This document shows, piece by piece, positions 9,419 through 18,852 of a stretch of 64,000 bases of DNA (positions are counted from its first letter, which is position 1; every line of letters starts with the position of its first letter). Made by a program: the position numbers and the translations under genes. The DNA is from Pontimicrobium aquaticum (GTDB lineage Bacteria; Bacteroidota; Bacteroidia; Flavobacteriales; Flavobacteriaceae). The stretch spans positions 62,001 through 126,000 of the forward strand of contig NZ_SUPL01000002.1 in NCBI RefSeq assembly GCF_005047595.1. The letters run 5' to 3'. The notes beneath the pieces were generated by a model. That model ran no database searches and was not told where the DNA came from. It was given only the letters and a program-made list of their open reading frames with translations.

Positions 9419-12400
9419 ATGAGTGCATTAAAATTTTTGGAAATAGCAAGCTATGTTACAAGTGCAGGTTATAAAAGTGATATAAAACTTTCATACGAGG
9501 TATTTGGTAAGTCACTTGGTAGTGCGCCTGTAGTATTAGTAAATCATGCTTTAACAGGTAATAGTAATGTTGCAGGAGAAAATGGTTGGTGGAAAGATTT
9601 AATTGGTGAAGAAAAAGCTATAGATACAAATACGTACTCTGTTTTATCTTTTAACATACCAGGAAATGGTTACGACGGTTTTGTTATAGATAGTTATAAA
9701 GACTTTGAAGCTAGAGATATTGCAAATATTTTTTTAAAAGGATTAAAGCTTTTAAAAATAGATAGGCTATTTGCAATTATAGGAGGTTCATTAGGAGGTG
9801 GAATAGCTTGGGAAATGGCAGTTCTTAACCCAAAAATAACTGAGTATTTAATTCCAGTTGCAACCGATTGGAAATCTACCGATTGGCTAATTGCAAACTG
9901 TCAGATTCAAGAACAATTTTTATTAAACTCAACTAATCCGGTTCATGATGCTAGGATGCACGCTATGTTATGCTACAGGACGCCAGAATCATTTAAAGAA
10001 CGATTCCAACGTTCTAAAAATGAAGCATTGGAAATTTTTAATGTAGAAAGTTGGTTGCTACATCATGGAAATAAATTGCAAGAGCGATTCCAACTCTCTG
10101 CTTACAAATTGATGAATCAATTATTAAAAACCATAGATGTTACAAAAGGCAGAGAAGATAATTTTAAAGTATTGGACACTATCGAAGCTAAAATTCACAT
10201 TATAGGTGTTGATTCTGATATGTTTTTTACTGCTGAAGAGAATAGAGACACACATAAGCAGTTGGCTTTAACACATCCTAATGTCACTTACAACGAAATT
10301 AATTCGGTACACGGTCATGATGCCTTTTTAATTGAGTATAAGCAATTGGAAAAAATAATAAAAAGAATCTTTAAACCAGATTCAAAAGAAAAACAAATGA
10401 AAGTATTAAAATTTGGAGGAAAATCTTTAGCAAATGGTAAGGGTTTAGAAAAGGTTGTATCCATAATTGAAAATAAAGTAAAACAAGGAGAGCATATAGC
10501 AGTAGTTGTATCTGCAAGAGGAAATGCCACCGATGAGCTTGAGGCAATTCTAAATAAAGCTGTTAAAAATCAAACTTATAAAGAACAGTTAGAAGCTTTT
10601 AAAGAATACCAATCTAGCATCGCAACTAACATAAATTTTTCGAAAGAATTTTCAACTTTAGATAAACTGTTAGAAGGGGTTAATTTGTTAAAAGATTATA
10701 GCAACAAAACAAGAGATGAACTTTTAGCCCAAGGAGAACTTTTATCAATTAAATTATTGGAAACCTTATTAAAAGAGCGAGGTATTAATGCCAAGGCCAC
10801 TGATGCAAGAACACTCATTAAAACAGATGAAAATTTTGGTGAAGCACAACCACTAATGAAACTGTCTAAAGAAAATGTTTTAAGGCATTTTGAAAAATAT
10901 AATGGGAACACAGTTAACATTATTACAGGATTTATAGCTTCTAATGTAAAAAATGAAACTACCACTTTGGGAAGAAATGGTAGTAATTATACAGCTTCTT
11001 TATTAGCTAATTATTTAGATGCCGAAGAGTTACAAAACTATACGCATGTAAATGGCATTTATACTGCCAATCCTGATTTAGTGCCAGATGCAAAAAAAAT
11101 AGATGAATTATCTTTTAGTGAAGCTAATGAATTAGCAAATTTTGGAACAACCATTTTACACGCTAAAACCATAATTCCTTTAATAGAAAAGAATATTTCT
11201 CTTAGAATTTTAAACACGTTTAACCCAGATGATAAAGGGACATTAATTACTTCCCGAACAAATTCAAAAGGGATTAAATCACTTTCGGTTATAGATAATG
11301 TAGCTTTAATAAACTTAGAAGGTCGTGGTTTATTAGGGAAGGCTGGAGTTGATGCTAGAATTTTTAGAGCCTTGAGTTATTATAATATTAGTGTAAGTAT
11401 CATTTCTCAAGGTTCTTCCGAAAGAGGTATAGGTTTAGTAATAGATGCTAATAAAGCTTCAAAAGCCGTTATTGCTTTAGAAAGAGAGTTCGAAAACGAC
11501 TTTTATTCAAAAGATGTAAATAAGATTGAGATTATTGACAATGTTTCGGTAATATCAATAATTGGCCAGGACTTAAGTACATTTCATAAACCATTTAATG
11601 CATTAATAAAAAACCAAGTTGTACCATTACTATTTAACAATACAGTTACAGGTAAGAATGTGAGTTTGGTAGTTAGAAATAACCAATTACATAAAGCTCT
11701 AAATGCTATTCATGGTGAAATTTTTGGTGTCTCTAAAAAAATAAATCTAGCCATTTTTGGTCATGGATTGGTTGGTGGTACATTAATTAATCAAATAATA
11801 TCTTCAGCAAGTGACATAGAAAAACGTAAAGGTGTTAAACTCAATATTTTTGCAATAGCTAACTCCAAAAGTGTGTTGCTTAATTCTAGAAGTGTAAATA
11901 GTAACTGGAAACAAGAGTTGGAAGCCAAAGGAAAGGATTATACAATAGGAGAAATAATTGCTTACGCTAATGACAACCATTTAGAAAATTTAATAGCTGT
12001 CGATAATACTTCTAGTAAAGAGTTTGTACAACAATACACGAAGCTAGTAGATCATGGATTCGATTTAGTGTCTTCTAACAAAATAGCAAATACTATTGAG
12101 TTAGAATTTTATCATAAACTTAGAGAGCACTTAGCAAAACATCAAAAACGTTATTTATACGAAACCAATGTTGGCGCAGGTTTACCACTTATCGATACCA
12201 TTAAGCTATTACACTTGTCAGGTGAAAATATTACTCGAATAAGGGGTGTGTTTTCAGGGTCATTAAGTTATTTGTTTAACAATTTTTCTAATGAAGAACG
12301 ACCATTTTCTGAAGTACTTCAGGAAGCAGTTGATAAAGGATTTACTGAACCAGATCCAAGAGAAGATTTATGTGGAAACGATGTGGCTAGAAAACTGTTG

Positions 12401-12820
12401 ATTCTAGCACGCGAATTAGACTTACAAAACGAAATTGAAGATGTGAAAATTCAAAACCTTATTCCGGAATCATTACGAACTATTGAAGCCTCAGAGTTTT
12501 TAAATTCTTTTGAAAAGATGAATAGCGAATATCAATCAATTAAAGAACAGCAAAAACCAAATCATGTATTACGATACATTGGGGATTTACATGGAAACTT
12601 AGCAGGTGAAAACGGAGCAAAGTTAGATGTTAAATTAGTTTCAGTTCCTCAAAGTTCACCATTAGGAGCTCTAAAGGGTTCAGATTCAATATTCGAGATA
12701 TATACAGAATCTTATGGAGAACAGCCATTAGTAATTCAAGGAGCAGGAGCAGGAGCACAGGTTACAGCACGAGGTGTATTTGGAGATATTTTAAGATTAG
12801 TAGAAAAAACTATTAAGTAA
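9419..12820 (+). CDS. Triple fusion: homoserine O-acetyltransferase-like / aspartokinase / homoserine dehydrogenase
   Basis: 1133 residues. Residues 1-~322 are a MetX-type alpha/beta hydrolase with nucleophile elbow GGSLGG (Ser124), an acid in VDSDMFF (Asp265 or Asp267) and His300 in GHDAF. At Met327 an aspartokinase begins (KFGGKS, residues 331-336), with ACT-like segments around 625-770. Homoserine dehydrogenase follows, with nucleotide motif GHGLVGG (781-787), YETNVGAGLP, and SGSLSYLF. The protein would make homoserine and O-acetylhomoserine for MetY. The kinase part departs from consensus: KFGGTS reads KFGGKS, SDY reads SNY (Asn523) and TDV reads THV (His543), so its catalysis is doubtful. 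Four bases separate it from the metZ-like gene. The internal ATG at 10397 looks like an ancestral start. Confidence 0.9.
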   Translation: MSALKFLEIASYVTSAGYKSDIKLSYEVFGKSLGSAPVVLVNHALTGNSNVAGENGWWKDLIGEEKAIDTNTYSVLSFNIPGNGYDGFVIDSYKDFEARDIANIFLKGLKLLKIDRLFAIIGGSLGGGIAWEMAVLNPKITEYLIPVATDWKSTDWLIANCQIQEQFLLNSTNPVHDARMHAMLCYRTPESFKERFQRSKNEALEIFNVESWLLHHGNKLQERFQLSAYKLMNQLLKTIDVTKGREDNFKVLDTIEAKIHIIGVDSDMFFTAEENRDTHKQLALTHPNVTYNEINSVHGHDAFLIEYKQLEKIIKRIFKPDSKEKQMKVLKFGGKSLANGKGLEKVVSIIENKVKQGEHIAVVVSARGNATDELEAILNKAVKNQTYKEQLEAFKEYQSSIATNINFSKEFSTLDKLLEGVNLLKDYSNKTRDELLAQGELLSIKLLETLLKERGINAKATDARTLIKTDENFGEAQPLMKLSKENVLRHFEKYNGNTVNIITGFIASNVKNETTTLGRNGSNYTASLLANYLDAEELQNYTHVNGIYTANPDLVPDAKKIDELSFSEANELANFGTTILHAKTIIPLIEKNISLRILNTFNPDDKGTLITSRTNSKGIKSLSVIDNVALINLEGRGLLGKAGVDARIFRALSYYNISVSIISQGSSERGIGLVIDANKASKAVIALEREFENDFYSKDVNKIEIIDNVSVISIIGQDLSTFHKPFNALIKNQVVPLLFNNTVTGKNVSLVVRNNQLHKALNAIHGEIFGVSKKINLAIFGHGLVGGTLINQIISSASDIEKRKGVKLNIFAIANSKSVLLNSRSVNSNWKQELEAKGKDYTIGEIIAYANDNHLENLIAVDNTSSKEFVQQYTKLVDHGFDLVSSNKIANTIELEFYHKLREHLAKHQKRYLYETNVGAGLPLIDTIKLLHLSGENITRIRGVFSGSLSYLFNNFSNEERPFSEVLQEAVDKGFTEPDPREDLCGNDVARKLLILARELDLQNEIEDVKIQNLIPESLRTIEASEFLNSFEKMNSEYQSIKEQQKPNHVLRYIGDLHGNLAGENGAKLDVKLVSVPQSSPLGALKGSDSIFEIYTESYGEQPLVIQGAGAGAQVTARGVFGDILRLVEKTIK

Positions 12821-12824
12821 AGCT

Positions 12825-13991
12825 ATGAGTAACTACGGTAAAGAAACACTATCTATTAGAACACAAATAGAACGATCGCAATTTTTAGAGCATTCAAGTC
12901 CTTTATACTTGTCATCAAGTTTTGTGTTTGAAAACGCCGAAGATATGCGAGCGTCTTTTGCAGAAGAAAAACAGCGAAATATCTACAGTAGGTTCTCAAA
13001 CCCTAACACCTCTGAGTTTGTAGATAAAGTATGTAAAATGGAAGGAGCTGAAGATGGATGCGCTTTTGCTACAGGAATGGCAGCAGTGTACTCTACATTG
13101 GCAGCACTTTTGGAAAGCGGAGATCACATCGTATCTGCACAATCTGTATTTGGTTCTACACATACATTGTTTACCAAATATTTTCCAAAATGGAATATTA
13201 CCACAAGCTATTTTAAAGTTGATGAAATTAATACATTAGAAAGTCTTATAACTCCAAACACTAAAATACTATATGCTGAATCACCAACCAACCCAGCAGT
13301 AGATATTTTAGATTTGGAGTTTTTAGGAAATATTGCTAAAAAGCATAACTTAATTTTAGTAATAGATAATTGTTTTGCAACACCTTATTTACAACAGCCT
13401 ATAAAATTTGGAGCAGATATTGTGATACACTCAGCCACAAAATTAATGGATGGGCAAGGTCGCGTATTAGGTGGCGTAGCAGTAGGGAAAGTCGATTTAA
13501 TTAGAGACATTTATTTGTTTTCAAGAAATACAGGGCCTGCATTATCACCATTCAACGCCTGGACATTATCTAAAAGTTTAGAAACCTTGGCTGTACGTGT
13601 CGATAGACACTGTGAAAACGCTTTAAAAGTTGCTCAGTTTCTTGAAAGTCACGATAAAGTGAATTGGGTTAAATATCCATTTTTAAAATCGCATCCGCAA
13701 TACCATATAGCAAAAAAGCAGATGAGTCAAGGAGGTAGTATTGTGGCGTTTGAAATAAAAGGAGGTATTGAATCAGGACGTAACTTTTTAAATACGATTA
13801 AGATGTGTTCACTATCAGCAAACTTAGGAGATACACGGACTATTGTGACGCATCCAGCTTCAACCACACATAGCAAATTAAGTAGGACAGATAGGCTTGA
13901 AGTAAGTATTACTGATGGATTGGTACGTGTATCTGTTGGATTAGAGAATGTAGAAGATATTATTAACGATTTAAATCAGGCATTAAAATAA
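12825..13991 (+). CDS. metZ: O-succinylhomoserine sulfhydrylase-like trans-sulfuration enzyme (MetZ-like)
   Basis: A 388-residue PLP enzyme of the Cys/Met family. The PLP lysine is Lys206 in HSATKLMDGQGR. The DGQGR stretch, SVFGST and DNCFATPYLQQP are closest to MetZ sulfhydrylases among members I know. Cystathionine gamma-synthase or gamma-lyase activity cannot be excluded. With metY in the same operon the cell has two related enzymes for sulfur insertion; they may differ in acyl-homoserine or sulfur donor. Its stop overlaps the next start by one base, which implies coupled translation with metH part 1. Confidence 0.8.
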   Translation: MSNYGKETLSIRTQIERSQFLEHSSPLYLSSSFVFENAEDMRASFAEEKQRNIYSRFSNPNTSEFVDKVCKMEGAEDGCAFATGMAAVYSTLAALLESGDHIVSAQSVFGSTHTLFTKYFPKWNITTSYFKVDEINTLESLITPNTKILYAESPTNPAVDILDLEFLGNIAKKHNLILVIDNCFATPYLQQPIKFGADIVIHSATKLMDGQGRVLGGVAVGKVDLIRDIYLFSRNTGPALSPFNAWTLSKSLETLAVRVDRHCENALKVAQFLESHDKVNWVKYPFLKSHPQYHIAKKQMSQGGSIVAFEIKGGIESGRNFLNTIKMCSLSANLGDTRTIVTHPASTTHSKLSRTDRLEVSITDGLVRVSVGLENVEDIINDLNQALK

Positions 13992-14992
13992 TGAGTGACA
14001 TAAAAAAAGAAATAGAAAAGCGAATCTTAGTCCTAGATGGTGCCATGGGAACCATGCTGCAACAGTATAATTTCACAGAAGAAGATTTTCGTGGAGGGCG
14101 TTTTAAAGAGTATCCTTCGCCTTTAAAAGGAAATAACGATTTGTTGTCCATTACACAACCACAGGCGATTGCAGATGTTCATAGAAAGTATTTTGAAGCT
14201 GGAGCAGATATTGTTGAAACCAATACCTTTTCTGGAACTTCAATTGCTATGGCAGATTATAACATGGAACATTTGGTGTATGAACTCAACTATGAGTCAG
14301 CTAAAATTGCAAAAAAAATTGCTGAAGAATTTACTATCAAAAACCCTAATAAACCTAGATTTGTAGCAGGAAGTATTGGTCCAACAAACAGAACTGCAAG
14401 TCTGTCTCCAGATGTAAACAGACCTGAATATCGCGCTATTACTTTTGAAGAGTTAAGAGTCGCTTATAAAGAACAAGTAGAAGCTTTAATTGATGGAGGA
14501 GTAGATGTGCTTTTGGTGGAGACTATTTTTGATACACTTAACGCTAAAGCTGCATTATTTGCCATTGAAGAGGTTAAGGAAGAACGACAAATTGATATAC
14601 CAATCATGGTTTCTGGAACCATTACTGATGCGTCTGGTAGAACCTTATCTGGACAAACTGTCGAAGCTTTTTTGGCATCAATTTCTCATGTGCCACTATT
14701 AAGTGTTGGATTTAATTGTGCGCTTGGTGCAGAACAGTTAAAGCCATATTTACAGCGTTTATCAAATACAACAGATTTTCATACTTCTGCGCATCCTAAT
14801 GCTGGATTGCCAAACGCTTTTGGTGAATACGACCAAACTCCAGAACAAATGCAGCAGCTTATTGAAGACTATCTTCAAGATGGATTAATAAATATTATAG
14901 GTGGTTGCTGTGGTACAAGTCCAGCGCACATTAAGGCTATTGAAGAAGTAGCTAGAAATTATAAACCAAGAGAAATTACATTGAACGTATAA
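13991..14992 (+). CDS. metH: Methionine synthase, homocysteine-binding part (split MetH, N-terminal)
   Basis: A 333-residue homocysteine S-methyltransferase barrel corresponding to the first module of cobalamin-dependent MetH. The zinc ligands are visible: Cys243 in FNCALG, and Cys306 and Cys307 in GGCCGT. The start [10 protein letters not shown] is typical. It lacks folate, cobalamin and reactivation modules, which are encoded by the next gene overlapping at ATG/TAA (14992). Together the two chains total 1225 residues, about the size of single-chain E. coli MetH, so the enzyme most likely works as a two-subunit complex. Confidence 0.93.
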   Translation: MSDIKKEIEKRILVLDGAMGTMLQQYNFTEEDFRGGRFKEYPSPLKGNNDLLSITQPQAIADVHRKYFEAGADIVETNTFSGTSIAMADYNMEHLVYELNYESAKIAKKIAEEFTIKNPNKPRFVAGSIGPTNRTASLSPDVNRPEYRAITFEELRVAYKEQVEALIDGGVDVLLVETIFDTLNAKAALFAIEEVKEERQIDIPIMVSGTITDASGRTLSGQTVEAFLASISHVPLLSVGFNCALGAEQLKPYLQRLSNTTDFHTSAHPNAGLPNAFGEYDQTPEQMQQLIEDYLQDGLINIIGGCCGTSPAHIKAIEEVARNYKPREITLNV

Positions 14993-17670
14993 TGAGTGAG
15001 ATAAAATTAAAATATTTAACCTTATCAGGATTAGAGCCTCTTGTGGTTACTCCAGAAAGTAACTTCATAAATGTGGGAGAACGTACCAATGTTACAGGAT
15101 CTAGAAAGTTTCTACGCTTAATAAAAGAAGAAAAATATAATGAAGCCTTAGATGTTGCAAGGCATCAGGTAGAAGGAGGTGCTCAAATTCTAGATGTAAA
15201 CATGGATGAAGGCATGCTAGATGGTGTTGATGCCATGACCACGTTTTTAAACCTTATTGCTTCCGAACCTGATATTGCTCGAATCCCAATTATGATAGAC
15301 AGTTCCAAATGGGAAATCATTGAAGCAGGACTTCAAGTAGTGCAAGGGAAATGCGTCGTGAATTCTATTAGTTTAAAAGAAGGAGAAGCAGAATTTATTC
15401 GTCAGGCAAAACTAGTAAAGCGTTATGGAGCTGCTGTGATTGTGATGGCTTTTGATGAAGAAGGACAAGCAGATACTTATGAACGAAGAATTGAAATTTG
15501 TGAACGCTCTTATAACATATTGGTTAATGTTGTCAAGTTTCCGCCGCAAGATATTATTTTCGATCCTAATATTTTTCCAGTAGCAACAGGAATGGAAGAG
15601 CATCGCAAAAACGCGCTGGATTTTTTCTATGCTACAAGATGGATTCGAGAAAACTTACCTTATGCAAATGTATCTGGAGGAGTGAGTAATGTGTCATTCT
15701 CTTTTAGAGGTAATAATACCGTTCGTGAAGCTATGCATTCATCATTCTTATTTCATGCTATAAAAAATGGTATGAATCTAGGAATTGTCAATCCGACAAT
15801 GTTAGAGGTTTATGATGAAATTGATAAAGAATTATTAGAGTGTGTTGAAGATGTATTGTTTGACAGACGTGATGATGCGACTGAACGATTGTTAGATTTT
15901 GCAGAAACTGTAAAAGGTCAGAAAAAAGAAACCACAGAGCAAATTTTAGAGTGGAGAAATGATGCTTTACAAGACAGGATTACTCATGCATTAGTAAAAG
16001 GAATTGATGCTTTTATCATTGAAGATGTAGAAGAAGCGCGTTTAGTTTCAGAGAAACCGATTGAAGTCATCGAAGGTCATTTAATGATTGGAATGAATGT
16101 CGTTGGAGATTTGTTCGGAAGCGGAAAAATGTTCTTACCTCAAGTAGTAAAATCTGCTCGTGTCATGAAAAAAGCAGTCGCTTATTTGCAACCATTTATT
16201 GAGGCTGAAAAAGACGGTAAACAAGAATTTTCTGGTAAGATTTTAATGGCAACTGTAAAAGGCGATGTGCATGATATTGGCAAAAATATAGTGAGTGTTG
16301 TATTGGGTTGTAATAACTATGAAATAGTCGATTTAGGCGTCATGGTACCACCAGAAAAAATCATTGAAACAGCTATCAAAGAGAAAGTAGATATTATTGG
16401 TTTAAGCGGACTAATCACACCTTCACTTGATGAGATGGCCTATGTTTCCAAAGAAATGGAAAAGAAAAATCTAAATATTCCATTAATTATTGGAGGAGCT
16501 ACCACGTCAAGGGCTCATACTTCTGTTAAAATTGCTCCGAATTATAGTGATACAGTAGTACACATTAATGATGCCTCTAGAGCTGTAACTGTTGTTGGAA
16601 ACTTACTTCAAAAGGATAATAATATATACAAAGAACAGATTAGGGAAGAATATGATAAGTTCCGTGAGCAATTTTTGAAAAGAGGAAGAAAAAAGGAATT
16701 CTTATCTATCGAAGAGGCGCAAAAAAATAAATTCAAAATCGATTGGAATTCAACTGAAATAGTAGAGCCAAAGCAATTAGGAATTCAAATTCTTGAAGAT
16801 TTCAACATTACATTATTAGAAGATTATATTGATTGGTCTCCATTTTTCAGAAGTTGGGATTTACATGGCAAGTATCCTCAAATTTTAAAAGATGAGGTAG
16901 TTGGAAATCAAGCGTTAGAATTATTCAAAGATGCGCAAGAGTTGTTGAAACGAATATTTGATGAAAAGCTACTTAAAGCTAAAGCTGTTTTTGGATTGTT
17001 TCCAGCCAACACAATTAATGATGATGATGTAGAATTATACAATAAATTTGGAAATATTGAATCTACATTCCTAACCCTTCGTCAACAATCAAGAAAAGCA
17101 GAAGGAAAGCCAAACATTGCTTTAGCAGATTTTATAGCTCCAAAAGAATCTGGTAAACAAGACTATATAGGCGCATTTTGTGTATCGACTGGTTTTGGAA
17201 CTGAAAAACTTGCCAAAGAGTTTGAAGAAAATCATGACGATTATAATGCCATTATGATAAAAGCATTGGCTGATCGTTTAGCAGAAGCTTTCGCAGAATA
17301 TTTACATAAAGAAGTAAGAACAAAATATTGGAGTTATGCATCAAATGAAAATTTATCTAATGAAGAGTTGATTAAAGAGCATTATAAAGGTATTCGTCCT
17401 GCTCCAGGATATCCAGCTTGTCCAGATCATTTAGAAAAACAGACAATTTGGAAACTGTTAAATGTAAAAGAAAACATTGGTGTTGAGCTCACAGATAGTT
17501 TGGCAATGTGGCCAGCAGCTAGTGTAAGTGGTTATTATTTTGGAAATCCTGAAGTTCGATATTTTGGCTTAGGAAAAATAACCGAAGACCAAGTAAAGAA
17601 TTATGCAAGGCGTAGAGGCATTTCTACAGAAGAAGCAAAGAAATGGTTGAACCCCAACATAGCAGATTAA
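14992..17670 (+). CDS. metH: Methionine synthase, folate/cobalamin/reactivation part (split MetH, C-terminal)
   Basis: 892 residues carrying, in order, the pterin-binding barrel ([16 protein letters not shown] near the start; [11 protein letters not shown]), the helical cobalamin cap, the B12-binding fold with DVHDIG (His427 as the lower cobalt ligand) and [13 protein letters not shown], and the AdoMet reactivation domain with RPAPGYP (residues 802-808). It moves methyl from methyltetrahydrofolate via cobalamin to the homocysteine bound by the partner at 13991. Cobalamin is therefore needed. One-base stop/start overlap with the upstream half. metF follows after 4 bases. Confidence 0.95.
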   Translation: MSEIKLKYLTLSGLEPLVVTPESNFINVGERTNVTGSRKFLRLIKEEKYNEALDVARHQVEGGAQILDVNMDEGMLDGVDAMTTFLNLIASEPDIARIPIMIDSSKWEIIEAGLQVVQGKCVVNSISLKEGEAEFIRQAKLVKRYGAAVIVMAFDEEGQADTYERRIEICERSYNILVNVVKFPPQDIIFDPNIFPVATGMEEHRKNALDFFYATRWIRENLPYANVSGGVSNVSFSFRGNNTVREAMHSSFLFHAIKNGMNLGIVNPTMLEVYDEIDKELLECVEDVLFDRRDDATERLLDFAETVKGQKKETTEQILEWRNDALQDRITHALVKGIDAFIIEDVEEARLVSEKPIEVIEGHLMIGMNVVGDLFGSGKMFLPQVVKSARVMKKAVAYLQPFIEAEKDGKQEFSGKILMATVKGDVHDIGKNIVSVVLGCNNYEIVDLGVMVPPEKIIETAIKEKVDIIGLSGLITPSLDEMAYVSKEMEKKNLNIPLIIGGATTSRAHTSVKIAPNYSDTVVHINDASRAVTVVGNLLQKDNNIYKEQIREEYDKFREQFLKRGRKKEFLSIEEAQKNKFKIDWNSTEIVEPKQLGIQILEDFNITLLEDYIDWSPFFRSWDLHGKYPQILKDEVVGNQALELFKDAQELLKRIFDEKLLKAKAVFGLFPANTINDDDVELYNKFGNIESTFLTLRQQSRKAEGKPNIALADFIAPKESGKQDYIGAFCVSTGFGTEKLAKEFEENHDDYNAIMIKALADRLAEAFAEYLHKEVRTKYWSYASNENLSNEELIKEHYKGIRPAPGYPACPDHLEKQTIWKLLNVKENIGVELTDSLAMWPAASVSGYYFGNPEVRYFGLGKITEDQVKNYARRRGISTEEAKKWLNPNIAD

Positions 17671-17674
17671 AAAC

Positions 17675-18631
17675 ATGAAAGTAACAGAGCATTTAAAGAA
17701 AGCAAATGGAAACACACAGTTTTCATTCGAGATATTACCACCTTTAAAAGGGCAACACATTCAATCTATATTTAATAATATTGACCCTTTAATGGAATTT
17801 AATCCACCATTTATTGATGTGACTTACCATCGTGAGGAATATGTTTACAAAGAACTTGAGAATGGTTTACTAAAAAAACAAGTGGTAAAAAAACGCCCTG
17901 GAACGGTTGGTATTTGCGCTGCAATTCAGAATAAATATTCAGTAGATGCGATTCCACATATTTTGTGTGGAGGTTTTACCAAAGAAGACACAGAGAACTT
18001 TTTAATCGACTTAGATTTTTTGGGCATTGATAATGTCATGGCTTTGCGCGGAGATGCAGTGAAAACAGAAACGTATTTTAAAGCAGAAAAAGAAGGGCAT
18101 AATTATGCTAGTGAACTAGTAACTCAAATTCAAGAATTAAATCGAGGTAATTATTTAGATGAAGAATTACTTAATTCTTCAGCGACAAATTTTTGTGTCG
18201 GTGTGGCAGCTTACCCTGAAAAACACATGGAAGCGCCAAGTTTAGATAGTGATATTCATTTCTTGAAAAAAAAGATAAGAAATGGTGCTGAGTATATTGT
18301 TACACAAATGTTTTTCGATAATCAAAAGTATTTCGACTTTGTTGAAAAATGTAGAAAAGAAAATATTACAGTCCCAATTATTCCAGGATTAAAACCTATC
18401 TCAACCAAGAAGCAACTTAATTTAATTCCACATAGGTTCCATGTAGATTTACCAGAAGAACTTATTATTGAAGTAGTTAAATGCAAAGATAATACACAAG
18501 TAAAGCAAATAGGGATTGAATGGTGTATTAAGCAATCTAAAGAACTTAAAAAAGCTGGAATTCCTGTATTGCATTATTATTCTATGGGGAAAAGTGACAA
18601 CATAAAAAGCATTGCTTCGCAAGTGTTTTAG
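17675..18631 (+). CDS. metF: 5,10-methylenetetrahydrofolate reductase
   Basis: A 318-residue flavin-dependent TIM-barrel enzyme that supplies 5-methyltetrahydrofolate to MetH. Visible hallmarks are FSFEILPP at the N-terminus, FIDVTYH, NVMALRGD, and the ITQMFFD-like VTQMFFDNQKYFDF with IPGLKPI. Length is close to E. coli MetF (about 20 residues longer). It is the last gene of the SAM-riboswitch cluster, 4 bases after metH. Downstream lies an inverted-repeat element rather than an obvious strong terminator. Confidence 0.96.
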   Translation: MKVTEHLKKANGNTQFSFEILPPLKGQHIQSIFNNIDPLMEFNPPFIDVTYHREEYVYKELENGLLKKQVVKKRPGTVGICAAIQNKYSVDAIPHILCGGFTKEDTENFLIDLDFLGIDNVMALRGDAVKTETYFKAEKEGHNYASELVTQIQELNRGNYLDEELLNSSATNFCVGVAAYPEKHMEAPSLDSDIHFLKKKIRNGAEYIVTQMFFDNQKYFDFVEKCRKENITVPIIPGLKPISTKKQLNLIPHRFHVDLPEELIIEVVKCKDNTQVKQIGIEWCIKQSKELKKAGIPVLHYYSMGKSDNIKSIASQVF

Positions 18632-18677
18632 GGTTTTTATTAATTTGTGGTGTATTTAAATCTAAAAACAATATCAA

Positions 18678-18799
18678 TGTCAGTTCGAGTGATTTTGAGG
18701 AACGAAAAATCGTATCGAGAACTAATTAACAAACTAAAAGTTTTATTCTCGATACAAATTTTTACTCTTTTTCAATCGTAAAATTCACTCGAATTGACA
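18678..18799. repeat. MITE-like imperfect inverted repeat
   Basis: The ends TGTCAGTTCGAGTGATTTT (18678-18696) and its inverted partner ending CACTCGAATTGACA (to 18799) match at about 17 of 19 positions. An inner inverted pair is GTATCGAGAA (18712-18721) against TTCTCGATAC (18746-18755). A related end is embedded at 2710-2742. It fills most of the 18632-18852 gap; no coding capacity is seen. Confidence 0.65.
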
Positions 18800-18852
18800 A
18801 AATTCATTAAAACACCTAGCGAGTATTTATTTACCTATATTTACTGACAATT

